Shown: positions 23,848 to 31,357 of the stretch, one piece after another
Numbering within the stretch: the first letter of the stretch is position 1
How the letters are laid out: each line of letters opens with the position of its first letter
NCBI GenBank assembly: GCA_031273565.1
Contig: JAISRR010000103.1
Span: 1 to 32,601, forward strand
Length of the DNA: 32,601 nucleotides
Source of the DNA: Zoogloeaceae bacterium
GTDB taxonomy: Bacteria; Pseudomonadota; Gammaproteobacteria; Burkholderiales; Rhodocyclaceae
Reading direction: 5' to 3'
The notes under the pieces: model-generated
Seen by the model: the letters and a program-made list of their open reading frames with translations, nothing else
The model's database searches: none
What the model was told of the DNA's origin: nothing
Made by a program: the position numbers and the translations under genes

Positions 23848-24105
23848 ATGAAACAGTCTCTCCTCGTCGCTGCTCTGCTCGCTTTGGCTGTATCTGCCTG
23901 TGGTCAAGAAGCCTCCGCTCCCGCTCCTGAAGAAACGCCTGCTGTTGAAGCGCCCGCTGTTGAAGCGCCGGCGGTTACCGAAGAAGCGCCCGCGGTTACC
24001 AACGAAGCGCCTGCTGTTGATGCACCTGCCGAAGCACCTGCCGCGCCTGCCGAAGCGCCTGCCGAAGCGCCTGCTGTCGAGGCTCCTGCTCCCGCTGCCA
24101 ATTAA
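23848..24105 (+). CDS. Small Ala/Pro/Glu/Val-rich lipoprotein
   Basis: An 85-residue lipoprotein. A short signal ends in the lipobox LAVSAC (Cys18), so the mature form is anchored in a membrane through its N-terminal cysteine. The remaining 67 residues are almost entirely Ala, Pro, Glu and Val in imperfect repeats such as VEAPAVEAPAV and AEAPAAPAEAPAEAP. They should be extended and acidic, a spacer or periplasmic brush rather than a folded enzyme. AAAGGA lies 6 bases before the ATG, a TATAAT box is 67 bases upstream, and a strong terminator follows, so it is a single-gene unit that is probably well expressed. Function unknown. Confidence 0.85.
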   Translation: MKQSLLVAALLALAVSACGQEASAPAPEETPAVEAPAVEAPAVTEEAPAVTNEAPAVDAPAEAPAAPAEAPAEAPAVEAPAPAAN

Positions 24106-24122
24106 TTTCTGGTGTAGCGTCG

Positions 24123-24158
24123 CGCAAAAAGAGCAGGGCTGTCCCTGCTCTTTTTGTG
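24123..24158. terminator. Bidirectional rho-independent terminator
   Basis: AAAAAGAGCAGGG pairs with CCCTGCTCTTTTT around a 4-base loop. The A-run and T-run make it work in both directions: for the lipoprotein gene (plus strand) and the aldo/keto reductase gene (minus strand, stop at 24187). Confidence 0.92.
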
Positions 24159-24186
24159 CCTGTTTTTTCCTGTCAATTGGCAGGCA

Positions 24187-25230
24187 TCACGGCGCCGGAT
24201 TACTGTGCATGAGGTGAATGTGATCGATTTTCGCCGCCAGCGCGTCATCCAGCGTGAGTGCGCAGGCGGCGAGGTTTTCCTGGAGTTGTTCCCGACGGGA
24301 CGCGCCGATGATCGCGCTGGTGACGAAGGGACGCGAGCGGACAAAGGCAATCGCCAGTTGCGTGGGCGTGAGTCCGTGGCGGTGAGCCAGATCGACATAG
24401 GCGCGCACCGCGAGCGGTACGCCGGGTTTGTCGTAACGCTGGCCGAAGTGGGGGAAACAGGTGATGCGCCCTGGCGTTTCCGGGTCTTGTAGATATTTGC
24501 CGGTCAGATGCCCGAAGGCCAGCACCGAATAGGCGAGCAGGCTCACGTTTTCCCGCCAGCAGACTTCATCGAGGCCGTATTCGAACTTGCGATTGATCAG
24601 GTTGTAGGCGTTTTGGGTCGAGGCGACGAGGGGCAGGCCGTATTCGCGCCCCAGACGCAAAAATTCCAGGATGCCCCAGGGATGTTCGTTGGAAAGACCG
24701 ATTGCGCGTAGCTTGCCTTCCTGCACCAGTTCGGCCAGCGCCTCCAGTTGTTCCCGGATGGGTGTACAGGCACGCTCGCCTGCCGGGTCGAAACGCCATG
24801 CTCCAAACATGGCCTGATTGCGCGCCGGCCAGTGAATCTGGTAGAGGTCGATGTAGTCGGTGCGCAGGCGTTTGAGTGAGCCTTCGAGGGCGGCGCGAAT
24901 ATTGCCGCGATCCAGCGCCAGTGGCTGACCGCCGCGCAGCCATTCCATGCCGCGCGCGGGGCCGGCGACCTTGCTGGCGAGAATGATTTTGTCGCGTGGC
25001 TGGCGGATGAGCCAGTTCCCCACGATGCTTTCCGTCGCGCCTGCCGTTTCAGCGCGGGCGGGTACCGGATACATTTCCGCCGTGTCGATGAAATTGACGC
25101 CGGCGGCGAGCGCCATATCCAGTTGCGCATGCGCGTCCGCCGCGTCCGTCTGCTGCCCGAAGGTCATGGTGCCGAGGCAGACATCGGGGACGACGAGGCT
25201 GGAAGCGCCGAGCAGACGAGGGGTGGGCAT
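24187..25230 (-). CDS. Aldo/keto reductase, Tas-like
   Basis: A 347-residue NADP(H)-dependent oxidoreductase, close in length to E. coli Tas (346). The fold blocks are clear: CLGTMTFGQQ, AGVNFIDTAEMYP with catalytic Asp and Tyr, KIILASKVAGP with the catalytic Lys, YIDLYQIHWP with the His of the tetrad, and the cofactor-binding end IAFVRSRPFVTSAIIGASRREQLQEN. Such enzymes reduce carbonyls; the natural substrate is not known. The frame is open far upstream (to 25797), but the domain starts at MPTPRLLG and GGAAAA lies before ATG 25230. It follows the lipoprotein gene at 25260 by 29 bases and may be co-transcribed. Confidence 0.9.
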   Translation of the reverse strand: MPTPRLLGASSLVVPDVCLGTMTFGQQTDAADAHAQLDMALAAGVNFIDTAEMYPVPARAETAGATESIVGNWLIRQPRDKIILASKVAGPARGMEWLRGGQPLALDRGNIRAALEGSLKRLRTDYIDLYQIHWPARNQAMFGAWRFDPAGERACTPIREQLEALAELVQEGKLRAIGLSNEHPWGILEFLRLGREYGLPLVASTQNAYNLINRKFEYGLDEVCWRENVSLLAYSVLAFGHLTGKYLQDPETPGRITCFPHFGQRYDKPGVPLAVRAYVDLAHRHGLTPTQLAIAFVRSRPFVTSAIIGASRREQLQENLAACALTLDDALAAKIDHIHLMHSNPAP

Positions 25231-25259
25231 GGCGGATTTTCCGGAAAGCAAAGGCGGCG

Positions 25260-25826
25260 TTACATCGGCGCGGGTCGATAGAGCAGGGAGCGGATGTTCA
25301 TGTCCAGCGGCAGGGCGTAATCTACGGCGGCGAGCGCGATATTGGTTTCGACCTGGGTGAGCTTCAGGTTGATGAACACCCGGTCGGCCCCTTCCGTGTA
25401 AGTGCCGATGATGAGCGCCTGGGCATCGTGCTGCTGGGCGATGTCGCGGATTTCGCGGGTCAGCATCAACTCGCCCTCGTTGCGCTTCATGTAGAGCTTC
25501 TGGCGAAGCTTGAGTTCCACCACCTTGTAACCCTGTTGCGCGAAACGCGCGCCCAGTTGTTCGGAAACCAGCCGTCCCAGCGGCGAGGATTCTTCCAGCG
25601 CGTTGATGTTGACCAGCGTGGCGACGATGACCGGGTGCTGCGGCGATAATTGTTGCGCGCCGACCTGGGCGATCAGCGCGTCGGCGGCCTTGTAGCTGGC
25701 GGCGATCAACTCGCTCTGGGCGACGCTGCTGTAGGAGACGGGCGTGTAGCTTTGCCGTCGGGTCGAGCATCCATCCAGCATCAGGATGAGGGCGCAAAAC
25801 GCGAGCAGGGTGGAAAAGACGCGCAT
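25260..25826 (-). CDS. FlgO-like outer-membrane lipoprotein
   Basis: A 188-residue lipoprotein with lipobox LDGC (about residue 20). The mature part has a FlgO-domain-like order: a YKAADALIAQ helix, PVIVATLVNINALEESSPLGRLVSEQLGARFAQQGYKVVE, then RNEGELMLTREIRDIAQQHDAQALIIGTYTEG and VFINLKL. FlgO proteins are outer-membrane lipoproteins known from the flagella of some bacteria, but the domain also occurs in general envelope proteins, and no flagellar gene is nearby. ATG 25826 lies 4 bases after the stop of the upstream lipoprotein gene, so the two form an operon. Confidence 0.82.
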   Translation of the reverse strand: MRVFSTLLAFCALILMLDGCSTRRQSYTPVSYSSVAQSELIAASYKAADALIAQVGAQQLSPQHPVIVATLVNINALEESSPLGRLVSEQLGARFAQQGYKVVELKLRQKLYMKRNEGELMLTREIRDIAQQHDAQALIIGTYTEGADRVFINLKLTQVETNIALAAVDYALPLDMNIRSLLYRPAPM

Positions 25827-25830
25827 GATT

Positions 25831-26580
25831 TTAATCCGGGTCGCCAATCAGGGGGATCGTCGCCTTGCGGACGGGGGAAAGCGATTTGCGCGCCGCATCT
25901 TCCGGGCAGGGATGAATCAGGGAGCAGATTTCCTGCTCGTACAGCGACTGGTCGATCGTGCTGACGTAATACACATTGGTGCTGCGCGCGGCATAGCGAT
26001 CGCTGTCCAGTACGGACAGCGTGACGATGATTTCATTGCGTTCGCCCGGCGGCGCGTCCACGTGGCTCCCGTCACTGCCCGTTGCCTGCGTCCACAGGCC
26101 GGGGGCAAGCGGCTTCAGGGCGTCGCCCAAACCCGCGCCGCGACCAAAATGTACGTTCTGCACATCGACATGCAGGGCGAGCGCGCCCTCGGCGGCCTGG
26201 GAAATATGAAGTCCCCCCTGCTGCACCAGCGCCGTAATCAGGGAATTCACGAAGGCGCGGGAAAACCCGGTTTCTTCCAGCGGTTCGACCACATAAAGCG
26301 CACGGCAGGGATTGCTGCCGAAGCCACAGCGCTGTCCCCGTTGCAGGTTGGTCGCCAGCGTGCGGGCGGCGTCCTGGGCGATGATTTGCCAATGCCGCCC
26401 CGCCTGGAGCTTGGGCTGTGTACCGGTGGGGAAAGCCGCAGGGACGGGCACGACAGGCGATGGCGGGGGCGTTTGGGGCGCGTCATTGTCTACGGCGGGG
26501 GTGGCAGGTAGAAACGAACAGCCCGCCAGAATCAGGCAAATGGCAAGCGCGCAAGGGTAAAAACAGAGAGGAGGGCGCAT
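25831..26580 (-). CDS. Hypothetical envelope lipoprotein
   Basis: A 249-residue protein with lipobox LAGC (about residue 21), followed by a Pro-rich linker (VPVPAAFPTG) to about 55. The rest looks like one folded domain with RHWQIIAQDAARTLATNLQ, CGFGSNPC and an ICSLIHPC pair, cysteines that may form disulfides. The family is not recognised; pairing with a FlgO-like lipoprotein suggests a joint envelope role. It is the first gene of the minus-strand set and is divergent from the YiiX-like gene, with about 120-135 bases between the starts. Confidence 0.72.
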   Translation of the reverse strand: MRPPLCFYPCALAICLILAGCSFLPATPAVDNDAPQTPPPSPVVPVPAAFPTGTQPKLQAGRHWQIIAQDAARTLATNLQRGQRCGFGSNPCRALYVVEPLEETGFSRAFVNSLITALVQQGGLHISQAAEGALALHVDVQNVHFGRGAGLGDALKPLAPGLWTQATGSDGSHVDAPPGERNEIIVTLSVLDSDRYAARSTNVYYVSTIDQSLYEQEICSLIHPCPEDAARKSLSPVRKATIPLIGDPD

Positions 26581-26714
26581 GACGGGAATGGCGTATCAAA
26601 GTGTCGGGCATTGTAGCATCCAGCGGGAATTATTACCTTTGGGGACTTTGCATTTTTGGCGCGGCTCACCATAATTCATGGTCTTTTAACGATTGCGAAA
26701 TGGATGCTGCGCCC

Positions 26715-28292
26715 ATGAATGTCCTGTGTTCCCTGAACGGTTTGAGCGTGCTGCTCTGCGCCGCCTTTGCCTGTACGTTGCAGGCAGCGCCCTTGTCTCC
26801 CGCCATTTCGCCGCTGGCGGAAGCGCCTGTGGCGAACGATTGCTCGCCAGCGGAAGTTGGCCGGATTTCACGCGCGGACATGGACGCGCGGCTCAATGCC
26901 TACCTGCAATTGTCGGAAGAAGCCCTGAGCATGCGCTTCAAGGCGATCCAGCTCTATGCGGAACTGGAGGCCAGAATGCGGCGCAGGGAAGCGCTTTCCG
27001 GTCAGGATTTTCAGCGCGTCAATCAGGGCGCGGCGGATCTGGTGGCGCAACGCGAACGGTTGCTGCAAACGGCGACGCGGCACGAGTGCTGGCTTGCCGT
27101 TCCCGCGCCGGATGACCCGGAAGGGCAGGCCATCTATCGCGCGGGCGTTCTGCTCTCCCTGTCGTCGGCGCTGATTCTATATGACAACTATGTGCAGGCT
27201 TTTCTGCCCTATCGCAATCACGCGGAATTGCGTCGCCACATCAATCAGGGCGACAAGGGCTTTCGCTGGACCTCCCAGGAATTGCGGCAGGCCGAACTGA
27301 TGTTCAACTCGCCGCAAAACCGTCAGCGCGTGCGGCGCGCCATCGACTGGTATCAGAACCTGGTTGCCAGTCCACTGGACACTGCGCAGATACGGCAGAG
27401 TTTTTCCGCCGAGCCTTATCTGCGCCAGTCCATTGCACAAAGTCCTGCCTTCCAGTGGGTGAAACAACATGAAAATCCCTTGCGCCTCATTGGACGCGCC
27501 CTCCAGTTTTTCAGTGATATCGCCAGCGATACGGCAGTGCATCTCGGTGCGGAAAGCGTCAATTTCTCCAGCCGTCTGTTCGGCAATAGCGTTGGTCTCG
27601 TCGAGACCCGGCGCGGCAAACTGCATGACCGCCCGGAAGTACACGCGGATCTGGCGCAAACCTTGCAGGCCGGGGACATCCTGCTGGAAAAAACGCCTTT
27701 TCGTCTGACGGACCATTTCATTCCCGGCCATTGGGGGCATGCGGCCATCTGGATTGGCACAAAAGCGGAATTGCAGGCGCTGGGGCTTTGGGAACACCCG
27801 CAGGTCAAGGCGCACCACGTGGAAATCGAAGCGGGACGCGGCGTGGTCGAAGCCTTGCGCACCGGCGTGGAGATGAACACGCTCGCCCACTTTCTGAATG
27901 TGGATGACGTGGCAATATTGCGCCAGAACAGGCCCACGCCGCAGAGCGCCGAAGAACGCGCCGATGTCATCCTGCAAACCTTGCGCCAGGTGGGGAAAAG
28001 CTACGATTTCAATTTTGATGTCGAGAGTACCCGGCGCATGTTCTGCTCCAAGCTCATTTATCACGGCTACGCCCACATCAACTGGCCGACCTCGCGTATG
28101 CTCGGCCGGTTTACCGTCAGCCCCGACGACATTGCCCGGCGCGCGCTTGCGGACGGCCCTCTGGACATCCTGCTGCTGTACCACGATGGCGACAAGCTCA
28201 TGGGCGATTACGTCAGGCTCATGGATGCCCTGCTCCAGGATTCCGACGCCGCGCTTTCGCTGTCTTCTGTTGGCAATTCTGTCGGCAAATGA
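26715..28292 (+). CDS. Large exported YiiX-like protein (permuted papain-fold, DUF830/C92)
   Basis: A 525-residue protein with a signal peptide (MNVLCSLNGLSVLLCAAFA, cleaved before APLSP). The first roughly 290 residues are mostly helical (RADMDARLNAYLQLSEEAL, QNRQRVRRAIDWYQNL) and match no family I know. The C-terminal domain is of the permuted NlpC/P60 kind: QAGDILLEKTPFRLTDHF, with catalytic His342 in HWGHAAIW, and catalytic Cys444 in MFCSKLIYHGY. Such proteins may cleave amide or lipid ester bonds in the envelope. The N-terminal extension is much longer than in short YiiX proteins (about 200 residues). An alternative start at 26700 adds five residues; neither has a clear ribosome site. 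Confidence 0.8.
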   Translation: MNVLCSLNGLSVLLCAAFACTLQAAPLSPAISPLAEAPVANDCSPAEVGRISRADMDARLNAYLQLSEEALSMRFKAIQLYAELEARMRRREALSGQDFQRVNQGAADLVAQRERLLQTATRHECWLAVPAPDDPEGQAIYRAGVLLSLSSALILYDNYVQAFLPYRNHAELRRHINQGDKGFRWTSQELRQAELMFNSPQNRQRVRRAIDWYQNLVASPLDTAQIRQSFSAEPYLRQSIAQSPAFQWVKQHENPLRLIGRALQFFSDIASDTAVHLGAESVNFSSRLFGNSVGLVETRRGKLHDRPEVHADLAQTLQAGDILLEKTPFRLTDHFIPGHWGHAAIWIGTKAELQALGLWEHPQVKAHHVEIEAGRGVVEALRTGVEMNTLAHFLNVDDVAILRQNRPTPQSAEERADVILQTLRQVGKSYDFNFDVESTRRMFCSKLIYHGYAHINWPTSRMLGRFTVSPDDIARRALADGPLDILLLYHDGDKLMGDYVRLMDALLQDSDAALSLSSVGNSVGK

Positions 28293-28393
28293 TGGCGCTG
28301 AATCGGCGCGTGGCGATACGTTCGGGAGGATGGACGCAAATTTTCCCTGATTTCAGCGCCTTGATTCCTGTTTTATTTTCTCTTCCGTGCCGA

Positions 28394-28399
28394 TATAAT
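28394..28399 (+). promoter_or_regulatory. -10 element (TATAAT) upstream of tpiA
   Basis: TATAAT followed by CCGCCGTCTTGC lies 29 bases before the ATG at 28428, with TGGAG as ribosome site. A clear -35 at the right distance is not seen. The same TATAATCCGC core stands before the lipoprotein gene. Confidence 0.6.
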
Positions 28400-28427
28400 C
28401 CGCCGTCTTGCTTTCTGGAGTTTCCGC

Positions 28428-29207
28428 ATGTCGCGTTCTTCCATTCGCCGACCATTCATTGCCGGTAACTGGAAAATGCATGGTTCGCAGGCGACCAATG
28501 CGGCCTTGCTGGCCGGGCTTAAAGCAGGCCTGCCAAACTTGCCGAAGGGTGAGGCGGGTGACGACGCGGCGGAAATCGCCGTGTTTGCGCCTTATCCCTA
28601 TCTGGATCAGGTTTCCCGTCTGGCGGCGGGGTCGCGGCTCGCCTGGGGCGCGCAGGATGTCAGCCGCCATGCCGTCGGCGCTTATACCGGCGAAGTGGCG
28701 GCGTCCATGTTGCGGGATTTCGGCTGTCGCTACGCGCTGGTCGGACACTCGGAACGGCGCAGCCTGCATGGCGAATCGGATGCGCTGGTCGCAGAAAAAT
28801 TTTCCGCGCTGGAAACGGTCGGCATCGTCCCGGCGCTTTGTCTGGGGGAAACCCTGGCGGAGCGGCAGGCGGGAGACACCCTGAAGGTCGTCTTCCGGCA
28901 ACTGGACGCGGTTCTGGCGGTATGCGGCGCGCCAGCTTTGCTGGCTTACGAGCCGGTCTGGGCGATTGGCACCGGCCTCACGGCGACGCCGGAAGAAGCG
29001 CAGGCGGTGCATCTGGCCCTGCGCGCGCATGTGGCGGCGCGGGATGCGGCGGCGGCGGAGCGCCTGCGTATCGTATATGGCGGCAGCGTCAAGGCCGGCA
29101 ACGCGGCGGCGCTGTTTGCCATGCCCGATATTGATGGCGCGCTGGTCGGCGGCGCGGCTTTGGATGCCGATGAATTCCTGGCGATTTGCCGGGCGATTAA
29201 CGTTTAA
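28428..29207 (+). CDS. tpiA: Triosephosphate isomerase
   Basis: A 259-residue glycolytic enzyme that interconverts dihydroxyacetone phosphate and glyceraldehyde 3-phosphate. All catalytic parts are present: Lys16 in GNWKM, His107 in VGHSERR, Glu175 in YEPVWAIGTG with the mobile loop, and IVYGGSVKAGN for phosphate binding. The ATG is preceded by TGGAG. The gene lies 20 bases upstream of secG, the usual betaproteobacterial order. Confidence 0.97.
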   Translation: MSRSSIRRPFIAGNWKMHGSQATNAALLAGLKAGLPNLPKGEAGDDAAEIAVFAPYPYLDQVSRLAAGSRLAWGAQDVSRHAVGAYTGEVAASMLRDFGCRYALVGHSERRSLHGESDALVAEKFSALETVGIVPALCLGETLAERQAGDTLKVVFRQLDAVLAVCGAPALLAYEPVWAIGTGLTATPEEAQAVHLALRAHVAARDAAAAERLRIVYGGSVKAGNAAALFAMPDIDGALVGGAALDADEFLAICRAINV

Positions 29208-29227
29208 AGAAACGGTTGGAACCCCTG

Positions 29228-29653
29228 ATGAACTGGATATTTTCTCTCATTTTGACGTTGCACATCCTGGTGGCGCTGGCCATCATCGGCCTCGTGCTGG
29301 TGCAGCATGGCAAGGGCGCGGATATGGGGGCGGCCTTCGGCAGCGGCTCATCCGGCAGTCTTTTTGGCTCTTCCGGTTCGGCGAATTTCCTCTCCCGCAG
29401 CACGGCGGCGATGGCGACGGTGTTCTTTCTCACCAGTCTGGGACTGGCCTATATTGCCTCGCACAGGACACAACCCTCTGGCAGCATCATGCAGGACGCT
29501 GTACAATCTGCACCTGCTTTTCCAGCGCCGGTCTCCGGCGATGCGCCATCGAACGATGGCGCGAAGCAGAACGCCTCGAAAGAAGGCGCTTCGGCACAAG
29601 ACAGCGCATCGCCCGTTATCGGCGGTGACAAGGCTGCGGGGATTCCCCAGTAA
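29228..29653 (+). CDS. secG: SecG preprotein translocase subunit
   Basis: A 141-residue inner-membrane protein of the SecYEG channel. Two helices are visible (about 3-25 and 56-76), separated by the typical Gly/Ser-rich loop GKGADMGAAFGSGSSGSLFGSSGS. The C-terminal tail (about 60 residues, Ala/Ser/Pro/Asp-rich) is longer than in E. coli SecG (110), as often seen in this class. ATG 29228 is chosen over a TTG four codons earlier because the first helix starts at residue 3 from it. Confidence 0.94.
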   Translation: MNWIFSLILTLHILVALAIIGLVLVQHGKGADMGAAFGSGSSGSLFGSSGSANFLSRSTAAMATVFFLTSLGLAYIASHRTQPSGSIMQDAVQSAPAFPAPVSGDAPSNDGAKQNASKEGASAQDSASPVIGGDKAAGIPQ

Positions 29654-29691
29654 GGTAAAAAAGGTTCAAAAAACCAGACAACAGGTTTTCC

Positions 29692-29777
29692 GCCGACGTG
29701 GTGAAATTGGTAGACACGCTATCTTGAGGGGGTAGTGGCTTTAAGCTGTGCGAGTTCGAGTCTCGCCGTCGGCACCA
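29692..29777 (+). tRNA. tRNA-Leu(GAG)
   Basis: The 86-base sequence folds as a class II tRNA. The acceptor arm GCCGACG pairs with CGTCGGC, followed by encoded A-CCA. The anticodon stem CTATC/GGTAG (one G-T pair) encloses the loop TTGAGGG, giving anticodon GAG, which reads CUC and CUU. A long variable arm (typical of Leu) and the TTCGAGT T-loop between GCGAG and CTCGC are present. It lies between secG and nuoA, a common place in betaproteobacteria. Confidence 0.95.
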
Positions 29778-29802
29778 TCATTACAGCAATAAAAAACAAA
29801 GG

Positions 29803-29832
29803 GGGCAGGCCATTTGGCTTTGCCCGTTTTTT
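29803..29832 (+). terminator. Hairpin with T-run between tRNA-Leu and nuoA
   Basis: GGGCA (29803-29807) pairs with TGCCC (29821-29825), with inner GCC/GGC pairing, followed by G and six T residues (29827-29832). It fits a terminator for the tRNA transcript or a partial stop before nuoA, whose ATG is only 20 bases further on. Confidence 0.65.
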
Positions 29833-29851
29833 GGTCAATGCCTGGAAGATC

Positions 29852-30226
29852 ATGCTGGAAAACTATTTTCCGATTCTGATGTTCATTCTCGTCGGGTTGT
29901 TCATCGGCTTTGCGCCGGTAGCGATGGGGTTCCTCCTCGCGCCCAACCGTCCAGACGCGGAAAAACTCTCCCCCTACGAGTGCGGCTTCGAGGCGTTTGA
30001 AGACGCGCGGATGAAATTTGATGTGCGCTATTACCTGATTGCCATCATCTTCATTCTCTTTGATCTCGAAATCGCGTTCCTCTTTCCCTGGGCAAGCGTG
30101 TTTCAGGAAATTGTGGCGAACGATGCCGTAAAAATTTTTGGTTTTGTCGAAGTGGTCGTCTTCCTTGCCATCATTCTGGTGGGAGACGCCTATGCCTGGG
30201 CCAAGGGCGCTCTGGATTGGGAGTGA
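29852..30226 (+). CDS. nuoA: NADH-quinone oxidoreductase subunit A
   Basis: A 124-residue membrane subunit of respiratory complex I with three helices (about 6-28, 62-82 and 92-115). The conserved block [29 protein letters not shown], with the typical Cys in YECGF, and the [11 protein letters not shown] motif are present. The ATG at 29852 has GGAAG upstream; a longer frame to 29735 reads through the tRNA and is rejected. It precedes nuoB by 3 bases. Confidence 0.96.
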   Translation: MLENYFPILMFILVGLFIGFAPVAMGFLLAPNRPDAEKLSPYECGFEAFEDARMKFDVRYYLIAIIFILFDLEIAFLFPWASVFQEIVANDAVKIFGFVEVVVFLAIILVGDAYAWAKGALDWE

Positions 30227-30229
30227 GCA

Positions 30230-30706
30230 ATGTCAATTGAAGGCGTTCTTGAGCAGGGGTTTGTCACGACATCTGCCGATGCGTTGATTAATTACGTGCG
30301 TACCGGTTCCATGTGGCCGGTGACGTTCGGGCTGGCCTGCTGCGCGGTGGAGATGATTCACGCCGGTTGCGCCCGCTACGACCTCGACCGTTTCGGCATT
30401 GTCTTCCGGCCCTCGCCGCGTCAGTCCGACGTAATGGTTGTTGCCGGGACGTTGACCAACAAGATGGCCCCGGCCCTGCGTAAGGTCTACGACCAGATGG
30501 CCGAGCCGCGCTGGGTGATTTCCATGGGGTCCTGCGCTAACGGCGGCGGTTATTACCATTATTCTTATTCCGTGGTGCGTGGTTGCGACCGCATCGTACC
30601 CGTGGATATTTACGTGCCCGGTTGTCCGCCGACCGCCGAGGCGCTGATTTACGGCATCATCCAGTTGCAAAACAAAATTCGTCGCGAGAGTACCATCGCC
30701 CGCTAA
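30230..30706 (+). CDS. nuoB: NADH-quinone oxidoreductase subunit B
   Basis: A 158-residue subunit of the peripheral arm that holds cluster N2, the last iron-sulfur centre before quinone. The four ligands are seen: Cys37-Cys38 in LACCAVEM, Cys102 in MGSCANGG, and Cys132 in [11 protein letters not shown]. The overall length fits the family. It starts 3 bases after the nuoA stop. Confidence 0.97.
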   Translation: MSIEGVLEQGFVTTSADALINYVRTGSMWPVTFGLACCAVEMIHAGCARYDLDRFGIVFRPSPRQSDVMVVAGTLTNKMAPALRKVYDQMAEPRWVISMGSCANGGGYYHYSYSVVRGCDRIVPVDIYVPGCPPTAEALIYGIIQLQNKIRRESTIAR

Positions 30707-30724
30707 TTTCTCAGGCTGTCCCCA

Positions 30725-31357
30725 ATGTCCGCAAAGCTGGAAAAACTCAAAGAAGCCCTGGAGCAACATCTGGGGACAACGATCAAAAAGCTGACCCTCG
30801 TTCTGGACGAGATCAGCATCGAAGTCGCCGCCGCCGATTACGCGGCAGCGATGCGAACCCTGCGCGACACCAGAACACTGGGTTTCGATGAACTTATCGA
30901 CCTCTGTGGCGTGGATTATTCCGCTTATGGAGACGGCGACGGAGTGGGGCGACGTTTTACCGGGCGTTTTGCCGTGGTCACGCATCTGTTGTCCCTCTCC
31001 AACAACTGGCGTTTGCGCGTGCGCGTGTTCGCCGAACATCACGATTTTCCGGTGTTGCCTTCCGTGACGCCGATCTGGAATTCCGCCAACTGGTACGAGC
31101 GCGAAGCCTTTGACCTCTTCGGCATCATCTTTGAGGGGCATGAAGATTTGCGCCGTATCCTTACTGATTACGGTTTTGTCGGCCATCCCTTCCGCAAGGA
31201 TTTTCCGGTTTCCGGGCATGTGGAAATGCGTTATGACCCGGACGAGGGGCGGGTGATTTACCAGCCGGTCAGCATCGCGGCGCGGGAAAATACCCCGCGT
31301 ATCCAGCGCGAGGAAAGTTACGGCGCAACGATTACGGGGAATTCAAGCCATGACTGA
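30725..31357 (+). CDS. nuoC: NADH-quinone oxidoreductase subunit C
   Basis: A 210-residue peripheral-arm subunit of complex I. The signature [41 protein letters not shown] is present, as is the tail EVEMRYD-like block ([17 protein letters not shown]). The N-terminal segment (about 1-35) is variable in the family. The stop overlaps the nuoD start by 8 bases. Confidence 0.96.
   Translation: MSAKLEKLKEALEQHLGTTIKKLTLVLDEISIEVAAADYAAAMRTLRDTRTLGFDELIDLCGVDYSAYGDGDGVGRRFTGRFAVVTHLLSLSNNWRLRVRVFAEHHDFPVLPSVTPIWNSANWYEREAFDLFGIIFEGHEDLRRILTDYGFVGHPFRKDFPVSGHVEMRYDPDEGRVIYQPVSIAARENTPRIQREESYGATITGNSSHD

Noticed and set aside
25231-25797. N-terminal extension of the aldo/keto reductase frame
   Set aside because: The frame is open but overlaps the FlgO-like gene in another frame; the reductase domain begins at the ATG at 25230.
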